A stretch of DNA of 18,393 nucleotides from a candidate division NC10 bacterium SPGG6 (GCA_001643535.1 LXTG01000081.1:2058-20450); one strand, 5' to 3'; counted from the stretch's first letter, positions 1 through 5,842 are shown. Translations and numbers: made by a program. The notes: generated by a model from the sequence alone, not told the origin.

Positions 1-300
1 TTGAAGTGGACTGCCATCGCCCTGTTGCTGTCGATGCCCGCTTATGGTGCTGGGGCGGTCTGTGTCGTGATGGCATCGCCGATTTTTTTCAGCATTGTTG
101 CAATAGTCTGCGCATCCTTTGAGGGCGCAGGGAAAAAAGAGAACAAGGTTCATGTTCCGTTTGTGATTGTCATCTTGGTGTTATTATCGTTCGAGGGGAC
201 CACCGAATTCACGACCGTTGACCGTTTTGAGGTCGTGCGCGTGGAGAAAATCGTTGCCTCGGTGGACAGGATAGCGGCTGCTTACAATTCGGGCACATGA
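1..300 (+). CDS. Possible small membrane protein, hypothetical, may be 5'-truncated
   Basis: Open frame of 99 codons running from the first base of the window to a TGA. The first codon is TTG, but the frame may continue upstream, so the true start is unknown. The product is hydrophobic at residues 4-40 (one or two membrane spans) and again at 52-64, with a short charged stretch (GKKENK) between and a polar C-terminal tail of about 35 residues. No family is recognised and no cysteine or catalytic motif stands out. Nothing downstream on the same strand is close enough to be an obvious operon partner. It could be a real two-span membrane protein or the end of a longer one. Confidence 0.4.
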   Translation: MKWTAIALLLSMPAYGAGAVCVVMASPIFFSIVAIVCASFEGAGKKENKVHVPFVIVILVLLSFEGTTEFTTVDRFEVVRVEKIVASVDRIAAAYNSGT

Positions 301-423
301 CCCCATGATGAGGCCATGCTATGCACTAAAGAGAGGGTGGCCCCCCGGCTGCGGGCGAGCCTTTTGAAAAGTAACATCTTGAAATTAAAGGCTAATCAAG
401 CACAGGCCGGATCCAGTATCTTT

Positions 424-440
424 TTGGTACGATTTCTGCT
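424..440 (+). promoter_or_regulatory. Candidate sigma-54 (-24/-12) promoter
   Basis: The sequence TTGGTACGATTTCTGCT matches the RpoN consensus YTGGCACGrNNNTTGCW except for one base in each half. The invariant GG (426-427) and GC (438-439) are separated by exactly 10 bases. It lies about 65 bp upstream of the PilZ-like gene, predicting a transcript start near 451. No activator gene is in the window. This is a visual match only. Confidence 0.5.
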
Positions 441-452
441 TCACTCGGTGTG

Positions 453-467
453 GGCCGCTAAGCGGCC
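453..467 (+). promoter_or_regulatory. GC-rich hairpin in the leader of the PilZ-like gene
   Basis: GGCCGC-TAA-GCGGCC is a perfect 6-bp stem with a 3-base loop, followed by TCTTTGC. It sits between the candidate sigma-54 start and the ribosome-binding site at 494-499. The T tract is too short to call a terminator. It could stabilise the 5' end of the mRNA or weakly attenuate transcription. Confidence 0.35.
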
Positions 468-505
468 TCTTTGCGAAGGGAGAACGGAAGTGGAAGGAGA
501 TGAGG

Positions 506-877
506 GTGTCCGAGCATCGTAAGGACCTGCAGATCGAGAAGTCGCCGCGCTTTCGCATCTCCGGGATTACGGAGGGCATTACAACTCTCCAGGCCGCGGA
601 GGTGCTCGATCTAACGCTGACCACAGCGCTCGTGAAGCACCAGGGTATGTTTCAGCCACAGAGCCCTTGCCTTCTCCAACTCGGGATGAATGGGGAGCTG
701 TCAACCATCCGGTGTCGAGTCGTGAACAATCGGGTAATCCATAGCCAACGAGATGGGGGCCTGTACTGTCAGACCATGGTGGAATTCCTCGACCTCAACT
801 CCGCAGCCGAGCAAGCCCTCAAGACCCTCATCCAATCTTTGGGTACAAACGGGTCCTGGAACGGTGGCGGCCCGTGA
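506..877 (+). CDS. PilZ-like domain protein, degenerate c-di-GMP motifs
   Basis: Small soluble protein of about 123 residues that resembles a single PilZ beta-barrel domain: an N-terminal charged segment, alternating strands, and a C-terminal helix containing LNSAAEQALKTLIQ. The canonical (D/N)xSxxG motif is replaced by DLTLTT (residues 35-40 from this start) and no clear RxxxR precedes it, so c-di-GMP binding is doubtful. GTG at 506 is preferred because AAGGAG at 494-499 is 6 nt away, whereas the in-frame ATG at 500 directly abuts the Shine-Dalgarno. The gene converges on another PilZ gene at 1035-1421. The sigma-54-like site upstream suggests regulation linked to motility or surface behaviour, which is inference. 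A PilZ-fold protein that binds a partner instead of the nucleotide is an alternative. Confidence 0.6.
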   Translation: MSEHRKDLQIEKSPRFRISGITEGITTLQAAEVLDLTLTTALVKHQGMFQPQSPCLLQLGMNGELSTIRCRVVNNRVIHSQRDGGLYCQTMVEFLDLNSAAEQALKTLIQSLGTNGSWNGGGP

Positions 878-1034
878 GGGCCGCGTACTTCCCACGTGTT
901 CCCCTACGGCCCCTACTCCTTTCCTTCTAGGTAAAACACCGCGAGGCTATACCTTATCGCTCTTAACGGTTCGGCTTCTGACGGTCTGTTGATGGGGGGG
1001 GGTCCCGGACGAAAGAGGTGATGCGTGGGATGGG

Positions 1035-1421
1035 TCAAGATCGGGCCTCGGGTTTCGTATCTGGCTGTTGCCCTTTCAGGAACTCGATGTATTCATCGAT
1101 GAGCCGCAGGGACTCCTCCGACGGGCCAAGAAACTGTAGCCCCGTCCGATAGATCAGCCGCCGTTCTCCACCACCCTCGACGTCAGGTCGGTGGACCAGC
1201 GATCGCATCACCCGGCAATTCAGGGTAATCTCCCGCCCGAGGACCAAGAGGGTCAGGAGCGAGGTGCCTCCGGGGCGGATGATATCCGCGTGTTCGATCA
1301 GTATCCCCCCCAGGCTGATATCGATGAAGGAAACGTTGTGGGCGGCGTCAATCCGACCCGCGAGCCGCCCCCCAATCGGCCACCGAGGGTAGCCCCGCTT
1401 CTCTCCCTTTGCCTGCTGCAC
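1035..1421 (-). CDS. PilZ domain protein, likely c-di-GMP receptor
   Basis: 128-residue single-domain protein. Both c-di-GMP-binding signatures are present: RxxxR as R9-GYP-R13 and DxSxxG as D34-ISLG-G39. Strands typical of the PilZ barrel follow, then a C-terminal helix near residues 105-120 (SLRLIDEYIEFL). The GTG start at 1419-1421 is supported by AGGAG on the minus strand (complement of 1429-1433), 7 nt away. There is no output domain, so it probably acts through a protein partner, as stand-alone PilZ proteins do. It points toward the degenerate PilZ-like gene, with about 157 bp of apparently empty sequence between the two stops. The family call is firm; the cellular target is unknown. 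Confidence 0.88.
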   Translation of the reverse strand: MQQAKGEKRGYPRWPIGGRLAGRIDAAHNVSFIDISLGGILIEHADIIRPGGTSLLTLLVLGREITLNCRVMRSLVHRPDVEGGGERRLIYRTGLQFLGPSEESLRLIDEYIEFLKGQQPDTKPEARS

Positions 1422-1568
1422 TGGCCGTCTCCTAATCCTCGCAACCTTTGAGTCACTCGCTTCGAGGAAGCGAAACGCCCCTGCGCCTTATCGCCCAAGG
1501 GAACGTGTCCGGCTTTCCAATGCTAGTGCCCCCCCAACCACTGAGCGATGACCGTTGACCGACGAAGC

Positions 1569-1603
1569 GGTTCACGGTTCAGGGTTCATGGTTCACGGTT
1601 CAG
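1569..1603. repeat. Five tandem heptamers GGTTCAN
   Basis: Exact period-7 array: GGTTCA followed by C, G, T, C, G in the five successive units. The next 17 bp are unrelated, and a second period-7 array with a different core follows at 1621. Confidence 0.85.
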
Positions 1604-1620
1604 AAGTAAGGAGAAATCCG

Positions 1621-1641
1621 CAATTCGAAATTCCAAATTCT
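1621..1641. repeat. Three tandem heptamers (C/A)AATTCN
   Basis: CAATTCG, AAATTCC and AAATTCT follow each other without gaps. The period equals that of the preceding GGTTCAN array, although the core differs. Confidence 0.7.
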
Positions 1642-1681
1642 ACATACCCAGGGTTCATCGGTCGTCGGTCCACCGAATACC

Positions 1682-1755
1682 GGGGGGCCTGCCCCCCTAG
1701 CGGAAGTGCCGCACCAGAGGGGAATGTTGGCAAGAAATAGTTGGTGCGGCACTAG
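1682..1755. repeat. 74-bp direct repeat, copy 1, with internal 12-bp inverted repeat
   Basis: Begins with a GGGGGGC/GCCCCCC hairpin and contains AGTGCCGCACCA (1705-1716) and its perfect reverse complement TGGTGCGGCACT (1742-1753). It matches copy 2 exactly 195 bp downstream at all but three positions. The structure is that of a short palindromic or MITE-like intergenic element; no transposase is nearby. Confidence 0.85.
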
Positions 1756-1807
1756 TGCCCCTTCAACTTGCTCCGCGTAAGGACCCAAAGCTTCCGCGAG
1801 GGGCACT
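1754..1807. repeat. Inverted repeat AGTGCCCCT / AGGGGCACT between the direct repeats
   Basis: The 9-bp arms at 1754-1762 and 1799-1807 are perfect reverse complements, and the first arm overlaps the end of copy 1. A further GGGGAG/CTCCCC hairpin lies downstream around 1818-1834. The stretch between the two direct repeats therefore also folds. Confidence 0.7.
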
Positions 1808-1876
1808 GAGGGGTTGTAGGGGAGAGCCTCCCCTGCGCCTGGGGGGTGCTCAGCGAGGCCACAGCCGAGCGCCGAA

Positions 1877-1950
1877 GGGGGGCCTGCCCCCCTAGCGGAA
1901 GTGCCGCACCAGAGGGGAATGTTAGCGAGAAATAGTTGGTGCGGCCCTAG
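1877..1950. repeat. 74-bp direct repeat, copy 2
   Basis: Same unit as 1682-1755 with three substitutions. One of them falls in the right arm of the inverted repeat (1937-1948), leaving 11 of 12 pairs with the left arm at 1900-1911. Confidence 0.85.
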
Positions 1951-2027
1951 CCACAGGACGCCACGGAGTGGGATCGGAGGGCTTTCCACAGTTCGTGGGT
2001 GACGTCGTAGACCAACCCTATCCGGGG

Positions 2028-2056
2028 TTGTCACAAGGGCGAATTTTCGGTACGAT
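2028..2056 (+). promoter_or_regulatory. Candidate sigma-70 promoter of the first NIL gene
   Basis: TTGTCA (2028-2033) and TACGAT (2051-2056) are separated by exactly 17 bp, predicting a start near 2063, about 20 nt upstream of the NIL gene start codon. The match is good for both boxes, but untested. Confidence 0.5.
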
Positions 2057-2083
2057 GAAGCCCGGGATTCCAGTCTGGAGGCA

Positions 2084-2326
2084 ATGGTGGTGAAGAGGCG
2101 TGTGCACCTCAGCTTTCCCGGAAAGCTCAAGGACGAGCCGCTCTTGTGGTATGCGTGTGAGCGCTTTAACCTCGTCTTCAACATCCGCCAGGCGGATTAC
2201 ACGGAAGGACTCGGGTGGCTCATGGCCGAGTTGGAGGGGGATGGGGAAGAGCTAGAGACCGGCATACGATGGCTGGAAGAGCAAGGGGTCCACGTGGCCC
2301 CTATCGAACAGGATGTCGTCCAGTAA
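2084..2326 (+). CDS. Small NIL-domain protein, first paralog
   Basis: 80-residue protein made of a single NIL domain, the ferredoxin-fold module also found at the C-terminus of methionine ABC-transporter ATPases and in the NIL-ferredoxin proteins of homocysteine synthesis. The family pattern is visible: strand RRVHLSFP, helix LLWYACERFNL, then FNIRQADY and a C-terminal EELETGIRWLEEQGVHV segment. There is no transporter domain and no ferredoxin cysteine cluster. The protein is a clear paralog of that at 2589-2822 (shared NLV-NIR and GI-L--GV/IxV pattern). GGAGG at 2077-2081 is only 2 nt from ATG 2084, so the in-frame GTG codons at 2087 or 2090 may be the true start. It has its own promoter upstream of the riboswitch. 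A role in methionine or sulfur metabolism is inferred from context. Confidence 0.8.
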   Translation: MVVKRRVHLSFPGKLKDEPLLWYACERFNLVFNIRQADYTEGLGWLMAELEGDGEELETGIRWLEEQGVHVAPIEQDVVQ

Positions 2327-2335
2327 CGTTTTTAC

Positions 2336-2364
2336 TTGACAGATCACGAGACATTTGGTCCCAT
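2336..2364 (+). promoter_or_regulatory. Candidate promoter driving the SAM riboswitch leader
   Basis: A perfect -35 box TTGACA (2336-2341) is followed 17 bp later by a weak -10, TCCCAT (2359-2364). The expected start near 2371 leaves about 20 nt before the riboswitch P1 helix. The -35 box and location are convincing; the -10 box is not. Confidence 0.45.
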
Positions 2365-2389
2365 GAGGAGACAATTGAATAAGGTTTCA

Positions 2390-2521
2390 CTTCTCATCAA
2401 GAGCGGCTGAGGGACTGGCCCGACGAAGCCGCGGCAACGGTCCCGTCAACGAAGTCGGCGGGGAAAAGTGCCAACTCCTGCATCCCGATATTGCGCGGCG
2501 GGGTGAGAGATGAGAGGGTGG
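2390..2521 (+). promoter_or_regulatory. SAM-I riboswitch (S-box leader)
   Basis: Conserved S-box landmarks appear in order: CTCATCAAGAG, the GAGGGACTGGCCCGA segment, GCCGCGGCAACGG, GTGCCAACTCC, and a closing GATGAGAG. P1 is formed by CTCATC (2393-2398) with GATGAG (2509-2514). The 3' strand of P1, continuing to 2521, can instead pair with the left arm of the downstream terminator (2512-2521 with 2541-2550, 8 of 10 pairs counting one G-U). That is the classical antiterminator switch: SAM binding stabilises P1, frees the terminator and turns the genes off. The target is the NIL-thrC-moaD-like operon immediately downstream. Confidence 0.93.
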
Positions 2522-2538
2522 ATGCGCAGCGGTCATGC

Positions 2539-2572
2539 AAACCCCTTCTCATAAGGAGAAGGGGTTTTTTTT
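2539..2572 (+). terminator. Intrinsic terminator of the SAM riboswitch expression platform
   Basis: A perfect 12-bp stem, AAACCCCTTCTC (2539-2550) with GAGAAGGGGTTT (2556-2567) around a 5-nt loop, is followed by a run of eight T (2565-2572). It ends 16 nt before the start codon of the second NIL gene, so read-through requires the antiterminated form of the riboswitch. Confidence 0.93.
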
Positions 2573-2588
2573 GGAGTGGTGAACGATT

Positions 2589-2822
2589 GTGGCGACGCGA
2601 CGATTATCTCTGACGTACCCGCCCCACCTGATCAAGGAGCCGGTGATTTACCGGGTGGCGAAGGAGTGCAACCTGGTTCCCAACATCCGAAAGGCCCGGG
2701 TCACCGACACGACCGGCGAGGTTATTTTGGACTTTCAGGGGGAGGAGGCGGACCTGGAGAGAGGCATAACCTACCTCACGCGCCACGGGATTACGGTCGA
2801 GGAGGTTCGGGAGAAATCGTGA
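2589..2822 (+). CDS. Small NIL-domain protein, second paralog, SAM-riboswitch controlled
   Basis: 77-residue stand-alone NIL domain: strand RRLSLTYP, helix EPVIYRVAKECNL, NIRKARV strand-turn, and a C-terminal DLERGITYLTRHGITV helix-strand. The GTG start at 2589 is forced, because an in-frame TGA lies 9 nt upstream; GGTGA at 2578-2582 can serve as ribosome-binding site with 6-nt spacing. It is the first gene behind the SAM-I riboswitch terminator and ends 43 bp before thrC, so the two are probably co-transcribed. NIL domains occur in methionine transporter ATPases and, fused to ferredoxin domains, in a homocysteine-forming system of methanogens. Here neither fusion exists. A regulatory or sulfur-handling role is inference. 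Confidence 0.87.
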   Translation: MATRRLSLTYPPHLIKEPVIYRVAKECNLVPNIRKARVTDTTGEVILDFQGEEADLERGITYLTRHGITVEEVREKS

Positions 2823-2865
2823 TGGGTGCCGAGCTGTTCGCAGGGGACAGGTTGAGGAGGATCCG

Positions 2866-4146
2866 ATGGCGAAAGTCAAAGGGCTAAAGTGCCGAGAGTG
2901 TGGCCGGCCCTATCCGGCTGAGCCACTCCATGTCTGTGAGTTCTGCTTTGGGCCACTCGAAGTCGACTACGATTACTCCAGGATGCAGAAGGTGGTCAAT
3001 CGAAAGCGGATCGAGGCGGGCCCCTACAGCCTTTGGAGGTATCGCGACTTGCTCCCTATCGAGGAGGAGAATCCCATTGGAAGCCACTGCGGCATGACCC
3101 CCCTGCTCCACGCGAGGAACCTCGCCGAGGCCTTACGGGTCAAGGAGGTTTACATCAAAAACGACGCGGTCTGCCACCCGTCCCTTTCATTCAAGGACCG
3201 AGTTGTGGCGGTCGCGGTGACTAAGGCGATGGAATTTGGTTTCTCGGTGGTCGCCTGTGCCTCTACGGGGAACCTGGCCAACTCGGTCGCTGCCCATGCG
3301 GCGGAAGCGGGTCTGAAGAGTTTTATCTTTATCCCGGCCGATCTCGAGCAGGGAAAAATCGTTGGGACCCTGATCTATGACCCGGTTCTGGTATCGGTCG
3401 ATGGAAACTACGATGAGGTCAACCGCCTGTGCAGCGAGGTGGCTGACAAGTACGGCTGGGCCTTTGTCAACATCAACATCCGGCCTTATTACGCGGAGGG
3501 ATCGAAGACCTTCGGGTACGAGATTGTCGAGCAGCTGGGCTGGCGCACGCCTCGACACATCGTCGTCCCCGCGGCCGGTGGGTCTCTTGTCACGAAGATT
3601 TGGAAGGGACTGAAGGAGTTCTACCAATTGGGGTTGATCCCGGACTGTAACACGCGGATGCATGTCGCGCAAGCAGCGGGGTGCAGTCCGATTGTGACGG
3701 CCATTCGCAACGGGAGTGACACCATCCGACCCGTACGCCCTGACACGATTTGCAAATCTCTCGCCATCGGCAACCCCGCCGACGGCTACTACGCCTTCAA
3801 GGCTGTCGGGGAGAGTAAAGGGTATGCTGCAGACGCCAACGATGAAGAGATCATTGCCGGGATGAGCCTCCTCGCCGTGACCGAAGGCATCTTCACAGAG
3901 ACCGCAGGCGGGGTCACGGTGGCAGTCGCCAAGCGCCTTATTGAAGAAGGGATCATTCCCCGTGATGAGAGCGTCGTGCTGTCCATCACCGGAAACGGGC
4001 TCAAAACTCAGGAAGTGGTGTTCAACGCCCTGAAGCCAGCCGTTCCCATCAAGCCGACGTTAAAATCGTTTGACCAGGCGATTGCGGAGCGGCCGAATCT
4101 CGCGCCGGAGGTCGTTTCCAAAGCGTCAACCACACATCGAGGATAA
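2866..4146 (+). CDS. thrC: Threonine synthase (PLP-dependent), SAM-riboswitch operon
   Basis: 426-residue enzyme that normally converts O-phosphohomoserine to threonine and phosphate in the cytoplasm. A zinc-ribbon-like N-terminus (C9-C12 and C24-C27) is followed by the fold-type II PLP core: Schiff-base lysine K110 in SLSFKDR, the STGN phosphate or substrate loop at 133-136, and the glycine-rich PLP phosphate loop AAGGS at 236-240. Length fits the family. ATG 2866 has a strong GAGGAGG 5 nt upstream. It lies between a NIL gene and a MoaD/ThiS-type gene behind a SAM-I riboswitch, unusual company for a plain threonine gene. Because phosphohomoserine is also a possible precursor of homocysteine, a side role in, or specialisation for, sulfur transfer is conceivable. 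That is speculation; the sequence itself looks like an ordinary threonine synthase. Confidence 0.93.
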   Translation: MAKVKGLKCRECGRPYPAEPLHVCEFCFGPLEVDYDYSRMQKVVNRKRIEAGPYSLWRYRDLLPIEEENPIGSHCGMTPLLHARNLAEALRVKEVYIKNDAVCHPSLSFKDRVVAVAVTKAMEFGFSVVACASTGNLANSVAAHAAEAGLKSFIFIPADLEQGKIVGTLIYDPVLVSVDGNYDEVNRLCSEVADKYGWAFVNINIRPYYAEGSKTFGYEIVEQLGWRTPRHIVVPAAGGSLVTKIWKGLKEFYQLGLIPDCNTRMHVAQAAGCSPIVTAIRNGSDTIRPVRPDTICKSLAIGNPADGYYAFKAVGESKGYAADANDEEIIAGMSLLAVTEGIFTETAGGVTVAVAKRLIEEGIIPRDESVVLSITGNGLKTQEVVFNALKPAVPIKPTLKSFDQAIAERPNLAPEVVSKASTTHRG

Positions 4147-4165
4147 TTATCTTGTGGAGGGAACC

Positions 4166-4441
4166 ATGAGCGTCCTCGTCCGCATTCCCACTCCCCTCCG
4201 GAGCCTGACTCAGGGACAGGCCGAAGTCCAGGGAGAAGGGGACTCAGTCCAGGAACTCATTGAAAACCTCGAAGGAAGATACAAGGGGCTCAAAGAACGA
4301 CTCTGCGAAGGGCAGGACATCCGCCGCTTCATTAATATCTACGTGAACGACGAGGATATTCGTTTTCTCCAGGGACCTGCGACCCCCCTAAAGGCGGGAG
4401 ACCAGGTCTCTATCGTCCCTGCCATTGCCGGAGGACGGTAA
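4166..4441 (+). CDS. MoaD/ThiS-family sulfur-carrier protein with C-terminal Gly-Gly-Arg
   Basis: 91-residue ubiquitin-like protein. Visible features are strand VLVRIPTPLR, a helix around residues 27-40, the INIYVNDEDIRFL strands at 56-68, and the typical end LKAGDQVSIVPAIAGG. Carriers of this family are adenylated and thiocarboxylated on a terminal Gly-Gly, but here one extra Arg (R91) follows G89-G90. As with HcyS and QbsE, a protease (JAMM/Mec+ type) would have to trim the tail before activation. GGAGG at 4156-4160 is 5 nt from the ATG, and the gene starts 19 bp after thrC, so it belongs to the same SAM-controlled operon. Homocysteine or methionine sulfur supply is the favoured role; molybdopterin or thiamine synthesis is less likely because no moa or thi genes are near. 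The E1 enzyme and protease are not in the window. Confidence 0.85.
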   Translation: MSVLVRIPTPLRSLTQGQAEVQGEGDSVQELIENLEGRYKGLKERLCEGQDIRRFINIYVNDEDIRFLQGPATPLKAGDQVSIVPAIAGGR

Positions 4442-4490
4442 TCCAGTTTCTTCCCCGCAGGAAAAATCCCTTGCCACGTTCACTCCTTTC

Positions 4491-4502
4491 GGAGACGTCT
4501 CC
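4491..4502. other. Perfect 12-bp palindrome between the thrC operon and the thiolase
   Basis: GGAGACGTCTCC is self-complementary over all 12 bases and stands 50 bp after the sulfur-carrier stop codon. It lacks a T tract, so it is not a standard terminator. It could be a dimeric-regulator site for the promoter at 4568-4596 or chance. Confidence 0.3.
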
Positions 4503-4567
4503 TGATCGAGGTGGGGGCACCGATCCGGGTCCTGGCGTAGTATTCACTGGCTGACGTGACGGAAACA

Positions 4568-4596
4568 TTGGCGGATCTGGTCTTCCGCGGTATCAT
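4568..4596 (+). promoter_or_regulatory. Candidate sigma-70 promoter of the acyl-CoA oxidation cluster
   Basis: TTGGCG (4568-4573) and TATCAT (4591-4596) are exactly 17 bp apart; the -10 box matches consensus in 5 of 6 positions and the -35 in 4. Predicted start near 4603, leaving a leader of about 60 nt before the thiolase start at 4664. It falls inside the over-long version of the thiolase reading frame, which argues that the frame upstream of 4661 is not translated. Confidence 0.45.
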
Positions 4597-4663
4597 GAAC
4601 CACCGGGGAGTCAATAAGAGGAAGGTTGGGGAGCGGTCCGTTCATGGAGTGAGGAGGCCCATG

Positions 4664-5842
4664 ATGGATGACATTATCCTGGGGAGCGCCGTGAGGACTC
4701 CCATCGGCAGCTTTGAGGGCGTCCTCGCCTCCCTTCCCGCCCCACGTCTGGGGAGTCTGGTCATCGCGGAAGCGATTCGTCGGGCCGGGATCGGACCGGG
4801 CCAGGTGGATGAGGTCTACATGGGGAATGTGGTCAGCGCCGGCATGGGATACGCCCCAGCTCGGCAGGCGGCCATCTTCGCTGGCCTCCCCAACTCCGTG
4901 GGGGCCACCACCATCAACAAGGTCTGTGGATCGAGCATGAAGGCGGTCATCTTGGCGGCGCAAGCTATCCGAACGGGGGATGCACAGGTCATCGTAGCCG
5001 GGGGAATGGAGAGCATGAGTCAGACCCCCTATCTTCTCGATAAGGCCCGCACCGGATACCGGATGGGACATGGCCAGGTTATCGACAGCATGATCCGGGA
5101 TGGGCTCTGGGAGGTCTTCAACGACTGCCACGTGGGGGTCTGTTGCGAGATCTTTGCCGACCGGTATCAGATTTCCCGGGAGGAGCAGGACCGGTACGCC
5201 ATCCAGAGCTACACCCGGGCCCTCGACGCTCAGCGGGAAGGACGGTTCAAGGCCGAGCTGATCTCGGTCCAGGTTCAGGGTCACAGGGGGGAGACGCTAC
5301 TGGTGGAGGAAGATGAGGAGCCGGGCCGGGTTCAGTTCGACAAGATCCCCCTGCTCGCGCCTGCCTTTAAGGAAGGGGGAACCATCACGGTGGCCAACGC
5401 TTCCTCTGTGAACGATGGTGCCGCGGCGGTAACGGTCCTATCGGGGACGCGGGCCGCTGAACTGGGGATCAAGCCTTTGGCCCGGATCGTAGGCTATGCC
5501 CAGGCGGCCCTGGCCCCAGAATCGTTTACCATTGCCCCGGCCGAGGCCATCAAAAATGTTCTGAAGAAGACGGGCCTCACGCTGGAGGATATTGACCTCT
5601 TCGAGATCAATGAGGCCTATGCGGTGGTATCCTTGACAAACATGCAGATCCTGGGCCTGACCGAGGATCGCGTGAACCTAAACGGAGGTGCGGTGGCATT
5701 GGGTCATCCCCTCGGGGCCACCGGCGCTCGGATCCTGACCACCCTCCTCTACCTCATGGAGGAGCGGGAGGCTCGGCGTGGGCTTTGTGCCCTCTGCTTA
5801 GGAGGGGGCGAGGCCATTGCCCTCATCGTTGAAAAGGGTTAA
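4664..5842 (+). CDS. Thiolase, acetyl-CoA acetyltransferase type
   Basis: 392-residue cytoplasmic thiolase that reversibly cleaves 3-ketoacyl-CoA with CoA, most likely acetoacetyl-CoA to two acetyl-CoA. All catalytic elements are in place: nucleophile C88 in NKVCGSSMKAV, N316 in FEINEAYA, H348 in GGAVALGHPLGATGAR, and C378 in LCLGGGEA. The reading frame is open from 4556, but the start at 4664 gives the normal family length, begins the conserved first strand (DDIILGSAVRTPIG) and has GAGGAGG 6 nt upstream; ATG 4661 is an alternative. It is the first gene of the acyl-CoA oxidation cluster and presumably does its final step. Substrate chain length cannot be told from sequence; 3-ketoacyl-CoA thiolase of broader range is the alternative. 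Confidence 0.93.
   Translation: MDDIILGSAVRTPIGSFEGVLASLPAPRLGSLVIAEAIRRAGIGPGQVDEVYMGNVVSAGMGYAPARQAAIFAGLPNSVGATTINKVCGSSMKAVILAAQAIRTGDAQVIVAGGMESMSQTPYLLDKARTGYRMGHGQVIDSMIRDGLWEVFNDCHVGVCCEIFADRYQISREEQDRYAIQSYTRALDAQREGRFKAELISVQVQGHRGETLLVEEDEEPGRVQFDKIPLLAPAFKEGGTITVANASSVNDGAAAVTVLSGTRAAELGIKPLARIVGYAQAALAPESFTIAPAEAIKNVLKKTGLTLEDIDLFEINEAYAVVSLTNMQILGLTEDRVNLNGGAVALGHPLGATGARILTTLLYLMEEREARRGLCALCLGGGEAIALIVEKG

Larger units (their letters stand above)
1422..2083. other. Repeat-rich intergenic region without a credible gene
   Basis: About 660 bp between the minus-strand PilZ gene and the first NIL gene. It contains a 7-bp stem hairpin (TCGCTTC at 1457-1463 with GAAGCGA at 1467-1473), heptamer tandem repeats, two copies of a 74-bp direct repeat and several inverted repeats. 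The one long open frame here (minus strand, 1600-2184) is composed of translated repeats and overlaps the NIL gene, so it is not called. Confidence 0.6.

Noticed and set aside
453..467. Intrinsic terminator
   Set aside because: The hairpin is strong but no T tract follows and a gene starts 40 bp later.
1569..1641. CRISPR array
   Set aside because: Period is 7 bp with no spacers and no cas genes.
1600..2184. 194-codon minus-strand open frame
   Set aside because: It contains a translated peptide repeat that simply mirrors the 74-bp DNA repeat, overlaps the NIL gene, and resembles no protein.
2576..2887. 103-codon frame overlapping the second NIL gene
   Set aside because: Low-complexity Gly/Pro/Arg product in another frame of a recognisable NIL gene and the thrC start.
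4544..5284. 246-codon minus-strand open frame
   Set aside because: Antisense to the thiolase including its active-site region; no recognisable product.
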